Under the pieces are notes generated by a model that saw only the letters and a list, made by a program, of their open reading frames with translations, made no database searches and was not told the origin of the DNA. The translations under genes were made by a program, and so were the position numbers. A stretch of DNA of 64,000 bases from Eucommia ulmoides (Eukaryota > Streptophyta > Magnoliopsida > Garryales > Eucommiaceae): contig CM028336.1 in assembly GCA_016647705.1 (NCBI GenBank), forward strand, positions 12,036,880 through 12,100,879, written 5' to 3'. Below are positions 22,625 through 34,665 of the stretch, one piece after another (position 1 is the first letter of the stretch; each line of letters opens with the position of its first letter).

Positions 22625-23855
22625 ATTACCCGTAAAACTTTCTCTCTCATTCCACTTTTAAGTATTACATATAAGTATGGATGTAGATATAAATATCTCT
22701 ATTTTTTTAAAAAAAAAATTGTAATTCTATTTTGATTTTTTTTTATTTGTGGTAAATAAAAAATCAAAAATCGAAATATATAAATTTTATTAAGTAATTA
22801 CGTTTTATAAATATCAAAAATAAATATATTATTAAAAATTACATAAATAATCATAGTAAAATAATATTTCAACAAATTACTTTTTACTAATATACTATAA
22901 AATATAAACAAATAACTAATAATTAAGATTAATTTTATCAATTTTTGCAAGTCAAAAAATTATAATTTTATATATAAAAAATAAATAAATAAAAATTAGA
23001 ACCCACAAAAAAGTTCAAAAAATTTATTTTTTAACCACATTAAAATCTTCTCTCCTTCCACTTTTAAATATTAGATATAGATATAGATCTCTCTCTTTCT
23101 CCCCCCCCCTTTTTTTTTTTTTATTAAATTTGTACTTCTATTTTGAATTCTTCGTTTTTTTTTTTTTTTTTTTGTGGTAAATAAAAATTAAAAATAAAAA
23201 TCTATAAATTTTAGTAAGTAATGACTTTTTATAAGTATCGAAAATAAATATATTATTAAAAATTACATAAATAATCATAGTAAAATAATATTTCAACAAA
23301 TTACTTTTTACTAACATACTATAAAATAATAAACAAATAACTAATAATTAAGATTAATTTTATCAATTTTTGCAAGTAAAAAAATTCTAAGTTTATATAT
23401 AAAAAATAAATAAATAAAAATTAAAACCCACAAACAAGTTTCAAAAATACATTTTTTAACCTCATCAAAATCTTTTCTCTCCTTCCACTTTTAAGTATTA
23501 GATATAGATAATGACATTTTGTAAATATCAAAAATAAATATATTATTAAAAATTATTTAGATATTGACATTTTGTAAATATCAAAAATAAATATATTATT
23601 AAAAATTACGTAAATAATCATAGTAAAATAATATCTCTACAAATTATTTTTTACTAATGTACTATAAAATAACAAACAAATAACCATAAATTAAGATTAA
23701 TTTTATCAATTTTTGCAAGTCAACAAATTCTAATTTTATGTATAAAGAAATTAAAAAAAAAATTAGAACCCACAAAAAAACTTGAAAAATGCATTGTTTA
23801 ATCTCATTAAAACCTTCTCTCTCTTTCTACTTTTATTCATTCGATATAGATATAA
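22625..23855 (-). repeat. Tandem array of Helitron-like repeat R1
   Basis: Four edges of the R1 type (about 22640, 23050, 23480 and 23815) separate three units of about 405, 430 and 345 bp. The third contains a small internal repeat of aatgacattttgtaaatatc. Each unit has ttgtggtaaataaaa, aattacataaataatcatag and tttttgcaagt in the same order. Read on - each edge is TCTATATC...AAAAGTGGAAGG, as in plant Helitron 5' ends. The units differ by many point changes, so the array is old. Non-coding. Confidence 0.7.
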
Positions 23856-24884
23856 CAGAATGTTTGCACAATTCTTTTAATTTAATTTTTTGTTTTTAGA
23901 ATATTCATTAAACAACAAACATATTGCGTTATGGATATATTTTTTATTTTATTTTAAATCTTATAGTATTACTGAAAATTTGAATTTTTTCTGACATATA
24001 ATACTAAATTAAAAATATAAAAATTATTAAAATAGTTTAAATTAAGCATTCATAAACCTAGCGTGGATGAAATCAAGGTGATGATGCGATTGAAATTCCT
24101 ATCGCGCAAACGAATCGGCTATAGAAGGTAAATGATTTCAAATTAATTGAATGATGATATTAAAAGAATAAGTCAATACATTGTGTAAGGGGATATGAAT
24201 GGGTTTCAGCACAATTAATAGGGCAGGGGATATGAAATGGTAAATCATTTAATCCAACATCTATCAGCACAAGCAAGAGATGGTAAATCACTTATACATC
24301 AAATGGTAAATCATTTAATCCAACATCTATCAACTTAGAAAGAGGCATTATCAGCACAAGCAAGAGATGAGGCGTAGATAAGATCTTGCTATTACGTTAG
24401 ATTAGATATAGTGTTGAACTTTTATCATCGACAAGAATCTTCTTTGGGTCCAAATTGTTGAGTTTTTCAATTTTTAGATTACTCACGTCATTGCTCCTTA
24501 AGATTTGAGTTCGTGTAAATTTAATTTATTATTTTAATAATTTTAATTAAATTTTGAAACTTTTAAATTTATCATTTTAGTCTCTCTCATACTAATTTCT
24601 ATTAATCTTATAGCATAATCAAGGACTAAATAATGATAATAGGCAATTCAATGTATTAATTAAATGAGTACTCTAGCATATATATATTGTGTTAGATTGT
24701 GACAATTATTTAACAAATATATTTATTTATTTTTGAAAAAAAATATGTCTCAATAACAAAATATGAAACTTTTGAAGCAAAAGTATTTCAAATTTTAAAA
24801 AAAATAAAAAACGTTCTAAACTTAAATGCAAATAATGTAAAAGTTAAGGTGTCTAAATGTAATTTATCCCAAAGTTTACAATTA

Positions 24885-24892
24885 CATGCATG
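24885..24892 (+). promoter_or_regulatory. RY-type motif upstream of protease A
   Basis: CATGCATG about 200 bp upstream of the likely start, kept in copy B (48131-48138) although the surrounding sequence has diverged. RY motifs bind B3-domain factors in plants; a role here is inference only. Confidence 0.3.
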
Positions 24893-25040
24893 CACACGGC
24901 TGCCTCTTCTTTCAATTACCAATTAGGCAGTTACCATCATCATTATTATTCACTATTCAGCCGTTTAAAAGCCATTCAGCTTCGTCCACTAACTAAAACT
25001 TAGTCTCCACGTTCAATTGATTTACCACCTTTTCTCTCAC

Positions 25041-25047
25041 TATAAAT
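25041..25047 (+). promoter_or_regulatory. TATA box of protease A, overlapping an upstream ATG
   Basis: TATAAAT, then G: the ATG at 25046-25048 lies within the TATA box. Plant transcription normally starts about 30 bp downstream, so that ATG is most likely untranscribed and the gene starts at 25094. Confidence 0.6.
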
Positions 25048-25093
25048 GTTTCTCTCTCTTCCCCCTCTCTCTATATCCTTGCATTTCTTCCTC

Positions 25094-26431
25094 ATGGCTT
25101 CCTCACTTCTCTCCTTCACTTCTCTAGTCGCCCTTCTCCTCACAACATTCTCCACCTCATCTATCGCCGGGGAACACCGCCGACCCCCTTCACTCTCCGT
25201 CGGCCTCCGCCTCAGCCTCAAACACGTCTACTCGGGTCACAATCTAACCAAACTCGAACTCCTCCAACGCTCGGTCATCCGGTCAAGACTGCGCCTCCAG
25301 AGGCTCTCGTCGCTGGCTTCCGCTGCCACTCCACCCCCGCCGTCCATCGAACTCCGGCCCGCGGTGCACCCTGGGGAAGGCGAATTCCTGGTGGAACTGT
25401 CTATCGGGACTCCGGCGCTGCCTTTCTCAGCAGTCGTGGACACCGGCAGCGACCTGATATGGACACAATGCGCACCGTGCGTGAAGTGTTTCGCCCAGAC
25501 CACCCCTATCTTCGACCCCAAAAATTCGACCACATTTTCGAACGTCTCTTGCTCCAGTAATTTGTGCCAAGACGTGAGTGTTTTCAAGTGCGACAATGGG
25601 TGCAAATATTTGTACGCCTACGGGGATGAGTCGTCGACGCAAGGGTATTTGGCAATGGACACTTTCACTTTCAACGGGGCCGCGAATGGACCCATTTCAG
25701 TACCTAATATAGGATTCGGATGCGGCATGTACAACCAAGGGGTTGGATTCAGCCAAGGGTCCGGGCTTATGGGCCTAGGGCGCGGGCCATTGTCGCTTGT
25801 TTCCCAGCTCCATTTCGGAAAATTTTCCTACTGTTTGACATCAATGGACGATCGCAACAAGAGCAGTACCCTTCTATTCGGGCCTTTAGCGGATTTGAAC
25901 TATACTGGAATTCAGGGTACGCCGTTGATACAAAGCTCGGCGCAGCCAACTTTCTATTACGTATCCCTGGAAGGAATCACCGTCGGAGAAACCATGTTGC
26001 CTGTATCGAAATCGGTGTTTGAACTGAGAGACGACGGGAGTGGAGGCACGATTATCGATTCCGGCACCACCATAAGTTATATTCCGGAAGAAGCTTTTGA
26101 GGCACTAAAAAAGGAGTTCAGGTCACAGATGAAGCTTAGGGTTTCACGGACTGACGCGACGGGGCTGGATCTGTGTTTTGACCTGCCGTCAGGGGAAGTC
26201 ACGGAAATTGAGGTTCCGAATCTGAAACTTCACTTCAGGGGGTTGGAATTGCAGCTACCGGGCGAGAACTACATGCTGGCGGATCCGGATGTAGGGGTGG
26301 TGTGCTTGGCGATGGCGGCGACGAGATCGATGTCGATAATAGGAAATATGCAGCAGCAGAATATGTTGGTTCTTCACGATCTGGAGAAGGAGATGGTTTC
26401 GTTTCTACCAACTCAGTGTAATCAGTTGTAG
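25094..26431 (+). CDS. Nepenthesin-type aspartic protease, copy A
   Basis: Secreted or vacuolar A1-family aspartic endopeptidase; plant members act in protein turnover, defence and development, and the substrate here is unknown. 445 aa, single exon. Residues 1-26 form a signal peptide (MASSLLSFTSLVALLLTT). A propeptide follows, then the catalytic N-lobe with DTGS (116-119), the cysteine-rich nepenthesin insert (CAPCVKC at 126-132 on) and a flap region YAYGDESSTQG (174-184), then the C-lobe with DSGT (322-325). Twelve cysteines, enough for the six disulfides typical of nepenthesins. Five N-glycosylation sequons. Start chosen at 25094 because the upstream in-frame ATG at 25046 lies in the TATA box and would put 16 residues before the signal peptide. 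GC content is far above the flanks. The protein is identical to copy B. Confidence 0.95.
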   Translation: MASSLLSFTSLVALLLTTFSTSSIAGEHRRPPSLSVGLRLSLKHVYSGHNLTKLELLQRSVIRSRLRLQRLSSLASAATPPPPSIELRPAVHPGEGEFLVELSIGTPALPFSAVVDTGSDLIWTQCAPCVKCFAQTTPIFDPKNSTTFSNVSCSSNLCQDVSVFKCDNGCKYLYAYGDESSTQGYLAMDTFTFNGAANGPISVPNIGFGCGMYNQGVGFSQGSGLMGLGRGPLSLVSQLHFGKFSYCLTSMDDRNKSSTLLFGPLADLNYTGIQGTPLIQSSAQPTFYYVSLEGITVGETMLPVSKSVFELRDDGSGGTIIDSGTTISYIPEEAFEALKKEFRSQMKLRVSRTDATGLDLCFDLPSGEVTEIEVPNLKLHFRGLELQLPGENYMLADPDVGVVCLAMAATRSMSIIGNMQQQNMLVLHDLEKEMVSFLPTQCNQL

Positions 26432-27060
26432 AATAATTAATTGTCATTCTCATAATATTATTAATTAATAACAATTTTTATCTTTTGAGAAATTTTAGAA
26501 GGAAAATCCAATCACCTTATCTTACACCTTTTCAAACCTATTCCGTCACAGTTTTAAAATTGATTAACAGTTATTGACAATAATACCCCTTGAAAATTCC
26601 ATAAAAGTTAAAAATGTATAGATCATATTAAAATGACTTTTTGATACCATCAAATAAGATCTCACTTTGTGATAAATTTCTCAATCATCCACTACGGTCA
26701 AATCTCCTTCTTCCCCATTCATCATCATGCCGAAATACTCAAAAATATAAATATAATCTAGAGATTTTTTTTTTAAAGAAAATTTGTGAAATTGAAAATA
26801 AGCATAAAATTCTCTTGAAAATAGTGGGGTTCAAAATAATTAACTGCATATTATCTAAAATTGTAATGGAGTTATTTATCTGGATTGGAGTGATATGATT
26901 ACGTAACTTTAGGGCATTATGGGTTCAAAGTGTAACTATGAGGACCAAAGTGAAATAATGATCAAACTTAAGGGGGCACAGTATCAAAATTCCTATTAAA
27001 AGAGCTCCACTAGGCCCATAGCAAAAACATCACCACCTAATGTCAAAATAAAAAAATGTC
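26432..27060. other. 3' flank of protease A
   Basis: No gene. Homologous to 49677-50345 but diverged from the first bases after the stop codon. Confidence 0.7.
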
Positions 27061-28302
27061 CAAACTTATGTCCAGAAGTTGATCACTGCATTTGAGGTGC
27101 TCGTCCCGGTGATCTGCCTCTGCTCTGTCCGCTCTCCCCACATAAATTTTTCAAGTATTCTGTCTAGATGAGAGCCTCAATCTTCCCATGGAGCTGGAAT
27201 CAACTCTCTATAGTGTGTCTCCGATACCGGTGAAATTCATAATACCTATTCATCGATCACCCCATAGATTTTCCTCTCAGGGGCGGGGTGATGGAAAGAA
27301 ATTCCTTTCAGAATTCTCTGCAAAGATTGTCACCTTGGAGCTAGTGAGTGGGGTGAAGTCTTGAGGTCGGTGCCCTGGGGGAGAAAAAGGTCTTCGTTTC
27401 CTGGGCAGAGGTCTTAGGCACCCTTCTGCCTGCAACCTTTTTGAGCCCTAAGCTCTGCTAGGTCCGTCTTGCTCATTCTTGCTCTTCTCTTCTGAGTTCA
27501 TACTTGTTTTCTCTTGGTCACTACCTGTAGGTCGGCATTGTGGAAGCGGGTGCCACAGTCTATCGCCTGGTCTAAGTCTGCTAGGAGTTAGCGTAGAGGT
27601 CATATGAGAGCCTTTGGTGGCGGAGCCCATCTCTGAAGGCAGTTATAGCCACCCAATCAGAGAGCTCATCGCAAGCGTTTCGGTTAAAACCGGTCACATA
27701 CTCCTCCAGTGACTTACTACCCCCTACTGAATTGTGAGGATATGAGTAATGGTCTTCAGCCTTCGTCGCGAACAATTGAATCGACACAGGAAGAACTACT
27801 CGAGCATGGAAAGTAGCAATTGAGGCGGGTAAGAGGCTCTAGAACCATGTCCTCGTTGCACCTGACAAGGTAAGCGAGAAGGATTTACTCCTTATGGCCA
27901 CTGAGGTTGTTTTCATGTCCATGTGGAAGCGAAAAATGGACAAGTGATCCACGAGGTTCGTCGTCCATTATAGGTAATCATCTGGAGAAGCACAATGCGT
28001 CGCGACATTGTCTCTTTGAGCACCTCATCCACGAAGAATGACCTCACCGACGAAGAATGACCTCACCTCGATGGTGGGCCCCAACATCACTTTTTCTCCA
28101 TGGATCTCTCGGAGTGGTGCCTCTATGTCAACTAGGCGATACTTCATCATGCCTTTCCTTGGGGTAGGACGATCTTTTGTGCGCACGTTGATGCCGACTA
28201 GTCAGACATTGTAGTAATGGGAGGGTTGTGAGTAGGAGTCGACCTCTATGTCACAGACTAAGTCCTTGAGTCCTGACGAGACCAATTTTCATCTAGCCCA
28301 AG
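27061..28302 (-). mobile_element. Ty3/gypsy gag fragment, degraded
   Basis: On - there are retrotransposon gag-like words (SKSLEEYVTGFNRNA and ITAFRDGLRHQRLS, about 27600-27720) typical of plant Ty3/gypsy capsid domains. The rest is 5'-gag-like or untranslated sequence. It has many breaks and no LTR of its own is certain. It lies next to + strand gypsy material at 28303, so this is a mosaic. Confidence 0.6.
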
Positions 28303-29290
28303 TGTAAGGGGAGGTCCAACCAAAAAAGACTCTCCAATTTTCAAAATGTTCCAGAGAACTCTAGGGTAGTTCAGAGTAAATTGCCTTGTATATTGCTGGA
28401 TGTATATAGAGGATTCTCGAGGATTCTTTAGGATGATATTTTGTAGAAAGGTTATAAGCCTTGAATATTTACCGTCGAATCAAATCGATCTTGATCATCC
28501 ATCCTCAATGTCAAGGCCTATATAAGGAAATGAGCTCATTGTTCCAAACCATCCCTCAAATCCTAGAGCTTAGCGATCCTTATAAATTCTTCTCTAAAGA
28601 TATAAAGAGATTTTGTCTCTCAAATCCTTGTCTTTTTTCAAAATTTTTACCTCTCTGTTAATTCTGCTAGCAATAAAGTTGGTTACGCTTACTTAGCGAT
28701 TCCAACAGGATGGGATAACGCTAAGACTACATGGGTTCTTAGGAAAAACTTTAGTCGTGACAGTTGGTATTAAAGCCCAACGACTATCAGAGATAGTTGA
28801 AGGGTTTGTTTTGGGGTACACATGTCATAACCCTTGAAGGCTGAAGGTTGTCGAAAGGAATGACAAAGACTGGTTCATCTTGGATTAAGGAGAACACCTA
28901 AGACTAGGTACCCAATGAGAAGCGACAAGGGAAGCGTTGAAGCAAATCGAGAGATCAATTATCTAGCATGGAGGCCAGGCTGGTGGAGGTAGAGATCGCA
29001 ATAATTAATACTCATTATTAGCTTGAGGACAAACACGAGCGACTGGACGGACTAAAGTCGAAGGATGCTGCTATCTACGATGCCACATGGGGTTCCTTGA
29101 ATGATGGGTGGTTATTTGGTGGGAGAGATTCGAGCTCTTTATGAAGATCTCATAGACGAGATAGCTAAGATCCAAGGACATGTTGAAATGGAGTTCAGCA
29201 AAGTTCGATCCAACATGGAGAAAATTCGCACGGATGTGGCCTTGTGCAAGTGTGCGAGACGAAAGAGACTAGCTCTTAGCCTTTGATGGC
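28303..29290 (+). mobile_element. LTR-like end with primer site and start of a gypsy-like interior
   Basis: A stretch beginning tgtaaggggaggtcc (28304) and ending cgtgaca (about 28769) is followed at once by ttggtattaaagccc, resembling a tRNA-Met primer site. The sequence after it resembles the poorly conserved start of plant gypsy gag genes, with a helical frame at about 29101-29286. Broken; its 3' part is missing. Confidence 0.45.
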
Positions 29291-29860
29291 TATTCATGGG
29301 TGGTACTCAATATGGAATTCTCACAACTCGACTGACCACTCCAGTAGTCGTCTGGAGGTCTCCGGTCGGTGGAATATAACTCTCAGGGGGCTTGTTGGTG
29401 AGCACCACCATTGGGTGAACTTGAAAATAATGCCGAAGCTTCTTCACCAATATTATCAGTACGTAGGCGATCAGCTCCAATTGTGGATAGCGAGATTCTG
29501 CCTCACTTAGAGCATGGATAACATAATACACAAGCATTTGTGCTCTGTGTTATTCAATTACAAGAGCTAAGCTTACGGCCGTAGTTGAGGCATCAAGTAG
29601 ATGAACATCTCCTACACTAGCTTCGGGGTGGTGAGAATCGCTAGTTTAGAGATGTACTTCTTAACTGCCTAAAAGGCTCTTTTGCATTCGTTTGTCTACT
29701 CCATCTCTTGTTACCATGCAGGGTCTTGCAGAAGGACAGACTTTTGTTAGATTCTCGAGAAATAAATCGATTTAGGGTCGCTACTCTCCGGTCAAGCTCT
29801 ATACTTTCTTGACTGTCCTCAGGGAGGTATAGACACTGCATTTTGTCCTACTCATTTAAG
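29291..29860 (-). mobile_element. Ty3/gypsy reverse transcriptase-RNase H fragment
   Basis: On - there are RVATLNRFISRESNKSLSF (the RT connection region, about 29760-29790) and ALSEAESRYPQLE with KKLRHYFQ (the RNase H domain, about 29420-29510), in the order expected for Ty3/gypsy pol. The fragment is cut at both sides and has several breaks. It is not continuous with the gag fragment at 27061. Confidence 0.7.
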
Positions 29861-30277
29861 TTTTCAAAAGTATCGGGTTTAAAGTTCAAATTCGGATCAA
29901 CTTTAAATTGAGGTTTAAAGAGAATGAATTTTCACCTTATATTACATTTGATACTACAAAAGGACAAAAAATATAAGAAAACGTAAAATTGTCAATTCAA
30001 TCGAAATTCGGTATAAACAAAAGTTTCAAGTTAATTTTGAAATTCCTAAAATTAATGGGGACTAAAATGACAATATTGAAAGTAAATTTTCCATGAATAT
30101 CACTTTTAATATGTTTAAATTAGTTTTTATCTTTTAATTCAAAGATATTTCACCAATTACATTTACTTCTTGTTTTGACCCCTGAAACTTTCATTTTCAC
30201 CGGTTTTATCAAATTGACAATAAAAAATATTTATTTAATTTCCTGTTTGAAGTATTAATCTCCTAAATCAAGAAATA
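29861..30277. other. AT-rich sequence, nothing recognised
   Basis: No gene, repeat or element end found between the gypsy fragments and the next LTR. Confidence 0.4.
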
Positions 30278-31171
30278 TATTAGGCCAAAATAGTGCCCAA
30301 GACACTAAGATTACTAGGAGCACACCCTCATACGCTTAGAAAAAGCATAGGATTATTTCACTGGTGTGCCCTTAGCAAAATTGACATTAAATCCAAGCAT
30401 TTAGTGAGTATCTTATGGAAAGATCTCATCCATAAGAATACCATCATTTTCTAAGGATGTCACGATGCCTACACTAATAGAATTAGCATGTCATTATTAA
30501 AGATCATTAATGACATTAAATGTAGCATTAAAAGAAGCCTTAAATAGCATTAAATGAAGCAATCTTATGGAAGATTTGGTGCATGAACCATCCCATGACA
30601 AAATATCGCCATTTCATAGGTAATTAGTGCTTAAACTTAGTCTAAACTAGCATTCATCATGACTTAACATTTAATGACATTAAATGAAACAATAAAAATG
30701 TAATGTCCAATTTTTGCATGTACATATTTTTAATTGCATTTTATAGCATTTAGAAAATAATTGGGTCTAGTGTAATACTTTAAAATTTACATTAAAAATT
30801 TCTAGAGATCATTTTGGTATTTAAAATATGGTTTTAAAAATTTTGGGAGTTAAATGTTAATTTTAATTTTTGACTTTTAAAAGTTTAAGAATTTTTATGC
30901 TATTCGAAATATAATTTTAAAAGTTTTGGGATATAATTAATATTTCTTTATTTTAGAATGGATAGTTAGTTTAAATTATGGAAAAAAAAAAACTAATAAT
31001 GAAAACAAATGATAAATGTTTGTATGTGTGTTGTCTCCACAAAAAGGAAGACAACACACATAAGAGCCGTGTGTCTATATTGATAAGCCAAAAACTATTT
31101 TTTTTTTTAAAAAACGAACATATATCACCGCCTCTCTCTTTGTCTATATATATCTATATAATAAATTAGGA

Positions 31172-31525
31172 CAGGTATATTCAGGGCCGTCGGATGAGAG
31201 ATAAACTCTTAGACATTTTCTAACCGTTGGATGGCTTTTATTTTACACACTCAACACGTTTTAGGGTTTGGGATTTCAATTGCCGCCTTGTTCTTTCTCC
31301 ATCACCCACCGAAAATCAAGCTACTCTCTCAATTTGTGTCTCATTTTTGCAGGTATATTCAGGGCCGTCGGATGAGAGATAAACTCTTAGACATTTTCTA
31401 AGTTGGATGGCTTTTATTTTACATACTCAACACGTTTTAGGGTTTGGAATTTCAATTGCCGCTTTGTTCTTTCTCCATCACCCACCGAAAATCAAGCTAC
31501 TCTCTCAATTTGTGTCTCATTTTTG
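31172..31525 (+). repeat. 178-bp tandem duplication at the Helitron 5' side
   Basis: Copies at 31172-31349 and 31350-31525, from caggtatattcagggccgtc through ccaccgaaaatcaagc to gtgtctcatttttg, nearly identical. The junction reads ttttgcag|gtatatt, an accidental-looking splice acceptor. The second copy has lost a few bases near ttctaa. Confidence 0.85.
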
Positions 31526-32152
31526 GGTAAATAATTAACTCTTCTCCTTAATTAAAAAATTAACTAATTAATTAACCTTTGTATTTTTCCATATATTCCC
31601 AATTTTTTGTTTTACTAATAAATTATTGCTTAAAATAATTAGGTCCCATTACCTCTGATTTTCATATATTCCCAAATTTTCCTTCTTCCCATTTCCTAAT
31701 AGGGAGGTTTTATAATTTAATTATCTCAATCTCTCTCCAATTACTGCCTAACCCTAATTATCTAACCCCACCGTTGTTCATTCTTCAATTGCCTCTCTCT
31801 CACTCTCATCTTATCTCTCTCTCTCTCTCTCTTCTCACTCTCACAGACCTCCATCGCCATCCCTACCCCATCTCGATCTGCCTCGCCGACTCCATGCCAC
31901 AGTTACCATTGCATCGCCGTCTACCTCCATCGCCATCGACGTCTTCCTCACCGCTTCGTCGCCAACCACCAGCGTATCGCCAACCCCTTTCACCATCGCC
32001 GTCTCTGTCATCGTCACCATCGCCTTCGCCTCACCATAGATCTCAATTGGGTTAGTATTATTTTTTCAATTTCTTATCTATATTTTTCATTGATCTGTTT
32101 TTTTTTTTAAAAAAATTAATAAATTGAAATTGCCATATCTGTGATTGTGCAG

Positions 32153-32370
32153 GTCCGATTTCTCCAGTTTCACCATCACCGGGAAAGAGGGCATTCAGAA
32201 GTGGCCAGATTTGTGTAGATCTAACACACGATGAAGCGGTGGTGGTATGCATCAGTACCTGATTTTCTTTTTCTTTTGTTTTGAAAGTCAGTTTGGAGAA
32301 TAACTACGATGGCGATCTTGAACCACGCCAACAATGATAATAGGGACCTTGAACCAGGTATTTATTCGTT
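32153..32370 (+). other. Exon-like pieces carried by the Helitron
   Basis: A stretch after tgattgtgcag (acceptor-like, ending 32152) reads openly as SPGKRAFRSGQICVDLTHDE and ends near a possible donor (gtggtg|gtatgc). A second piece starting ATGGCGATCTTGAACCACG (32309) runs to ccag|gtattt. They look like two exons of a captured gene. The word CVDLTHDE has the look of a SUMO-interaction motif, but the parent gene is unknown and this is inference. Confidence 0.3.
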
Positions 32371-34625
32371 GCTAATTCTCTATCTTTTAGCTCCGTCACA
32401 CACATCATCACCAAGCCCCTCTCTCTTTGATTGTAATTGGTTCAATAGATGTGTTGGTCTAATTTTTGTTCAGTCTAGAAGATTTTCACATCCAATTTAT
32501 GTAAGAATTGTTAATATTTTTTAAGTCAATTTGTTTTATAGAATAGATTTAACATCTAATTTTTTGAGATTTGGAATGACCTAATCTGGATTCATTTATT
32601 TTTTTTCCAACTTTTTTACTTTTTTGTTGAGAACAACTGTGGTAAGCTATGTTTCCCTTTCTCGCAAGTTCTATTTCTATCGTTCACCTTCATTTACCTT
32701 TCTACAGAACAAACTTGGCAAACTAATTCAGGTAGATTCATTTTCTCAATAAATTTCTTTAAATGGAGGTTGTGAAAGTGATTCTCATTTTCTCAATAAA
32801 TTCAGGTTCTCTGTAATTCTTATTTTCTCAATTCTATTTTTTAAGCTTTCATGATTCCTTTACTATTAAATATGAGAGGTGCAGGTCGTGAAAGGCACAG
32901 AGTAATTTTCTTATGAGTGGATTTGATCTGTTTTGTTCTCATTTCTATGCGTTTTTTTTTTTTTCCAATTATATGTTTTGAGAATTATGTTTGTGTATTT
33001 CTTTTGCGGAGATTGTTCTTCTCCCAATGTAAGTTTTTTTTTTTTTTTTTTGGCTTGAAACATTTTTCTGTTTTGCAGAAATAATAGTTTTCTGTTTGTA
33101 GTTCTGAATTTAGGTATGTTGTTTGTTTTGTTTGTGTGTTTAGGGTACAGAAACATATAAAGGTGCATTGAGGGATTATGAAGATCATTTAGGGCTTTTT
33201 TTGGTGATATTTTTGAATAAATGAAATAATTAATGCAAAAAGTGCATTGAGGGATTATGCAGATCATTTATGGGCCTTTTTGTTTTCATTTATGTTTTCA
33301 GGTTTGTTTTCAATTTGATCTTCAATTTGGGTTAATATCCAGGTTTGGCCTCAAATCTTAATTTTCAGCCTTTTGGTATATTTCATTTATTTTTTCCTTC
33401 TATTTTTTCCTAATTAATTTCATTTTGATTTGCGAATGGTTTGCAGTTAATATTCAATTTCAATTTTATTTTTCGAAATTTCTGTCTCTTACTGACCTGA
33501 AGAATGTAGGTTCTGAATAATGGGAGGATGAAATCTAAATTGGGGAGGACGTGTTTGGCCTCAAATCTCAATTTTCATGTATGTTCGATTTATTTTGTCC
33601 TGCTATTTTCTTTCCTATCAACGATTGGTTTCATTTTGATTTTCTGCATGTTTTGTTTTCGTTTGCGATTTGTTGTATTTGATTTACAATTTGTTGAATT
33701 TCATTTGCGATTTGCTGCATTTTATTGTCGTTTTGATTTGTTTACTTCATGTTTCATTCAAAAAAGTTGCTTTCAATTTATTATTATTATTATTTATTAA
33801 TTTGTTGTTTGTAAAAAAAAAAAAAGTCTTTTAAATGATGTGGTCAATTTTGAGGATTGCTTTCGGAGGCCCAGTGTCATTATACTGTAGTCCTCACAAT
33901 GATTAAAAAAAAAAGTGGGTAATTCTTACCTTGCAACAATAGGAGAAGTGAAGAGAGGACTCTGGAGTGGTGAGCTTCAACTATCCATTTATTTATTTAT
34001 TTTTTTGCAAAGGGTTAGGTTAAGATTTTTTAGTGTGTACTTTTAGCAATTAGATCCAATTAATTATTTTGGGAGTATACATCTAACAATTTTGTACACT
34101 TAAAAAAAAGAGCTCACATATAAAGGTCCAAAAATCTTGAACTCTTCTATTTTTTGCCTTTTGTCTTTTACACTTTTTTTCCTTCGCGGTTTACATTTGA
34201 ATTTCAACTTATTTATAATCATATGGTCAAGATAGACATTAAAATTATGACGTTTTTGGCCCTTTTGATGCTAAAGAGACTTTTCCATTCCATCATTATT
34301 TTTTGCTTTTATAAGAAAGTTGTATGTCAAAGAAGTCACCTAATTATTGTTATGTTGATTTAAAATTGGAGTATTTGGGAATGTTGTATAAACAAAGCAA
34401 GTTATGTTATTTTTTTAAATGTCGGTTATTATTGTGTTCACCTGAAAAATGATAGTTGAGAACTCGGGAAACAAAAGTTGTTTTCATTTTTTTATAATTT
34501 TTTACGTGTATTATTAATTTGTGCATTGTAAATTTGTGTAATTGTCGTTCATTGGAATTGTTTAATGATGAAAGAAAAATTTAACAAAAAGGATAACTTT
34601 AACTTTGATAAGGGGATAGGAAGAT

Positions 34626-34665
<40 letters not shown>

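Larger units (their letters stand above)
24055..27060 (+). repeat. Duplicated genomic segment, copy A
   Basis: About 3 kb related to copy B at 38225-50345. Homology starts near tggatgaaa, runs through the 5' flank and the protease gene, and fades after gcccatagcaaaaacatc at about 27040. Copy A lacks the transposons that expand the 5' flank of copy B and so serves as the empty site. Flanks have diverged with many substitutions and indels; the gene itself is almost identical. Confidence 0.85.

Noticed and set aside
25046-25093. Start codon at 25046 (and 48291) giving a 461-aa protein
   Set aside because: That ATG is inside the TATA box and adds 16 residues before a complete signal peptide; the ATG 48 bp downstream is better.
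25000-26474. Several - strand and +1 frames of 60-122 codons over the protease gene, and the same set over copy B
   Set aside because: Shadows of the GC-rich CDS; they match no family and exist only because the main frame is open.
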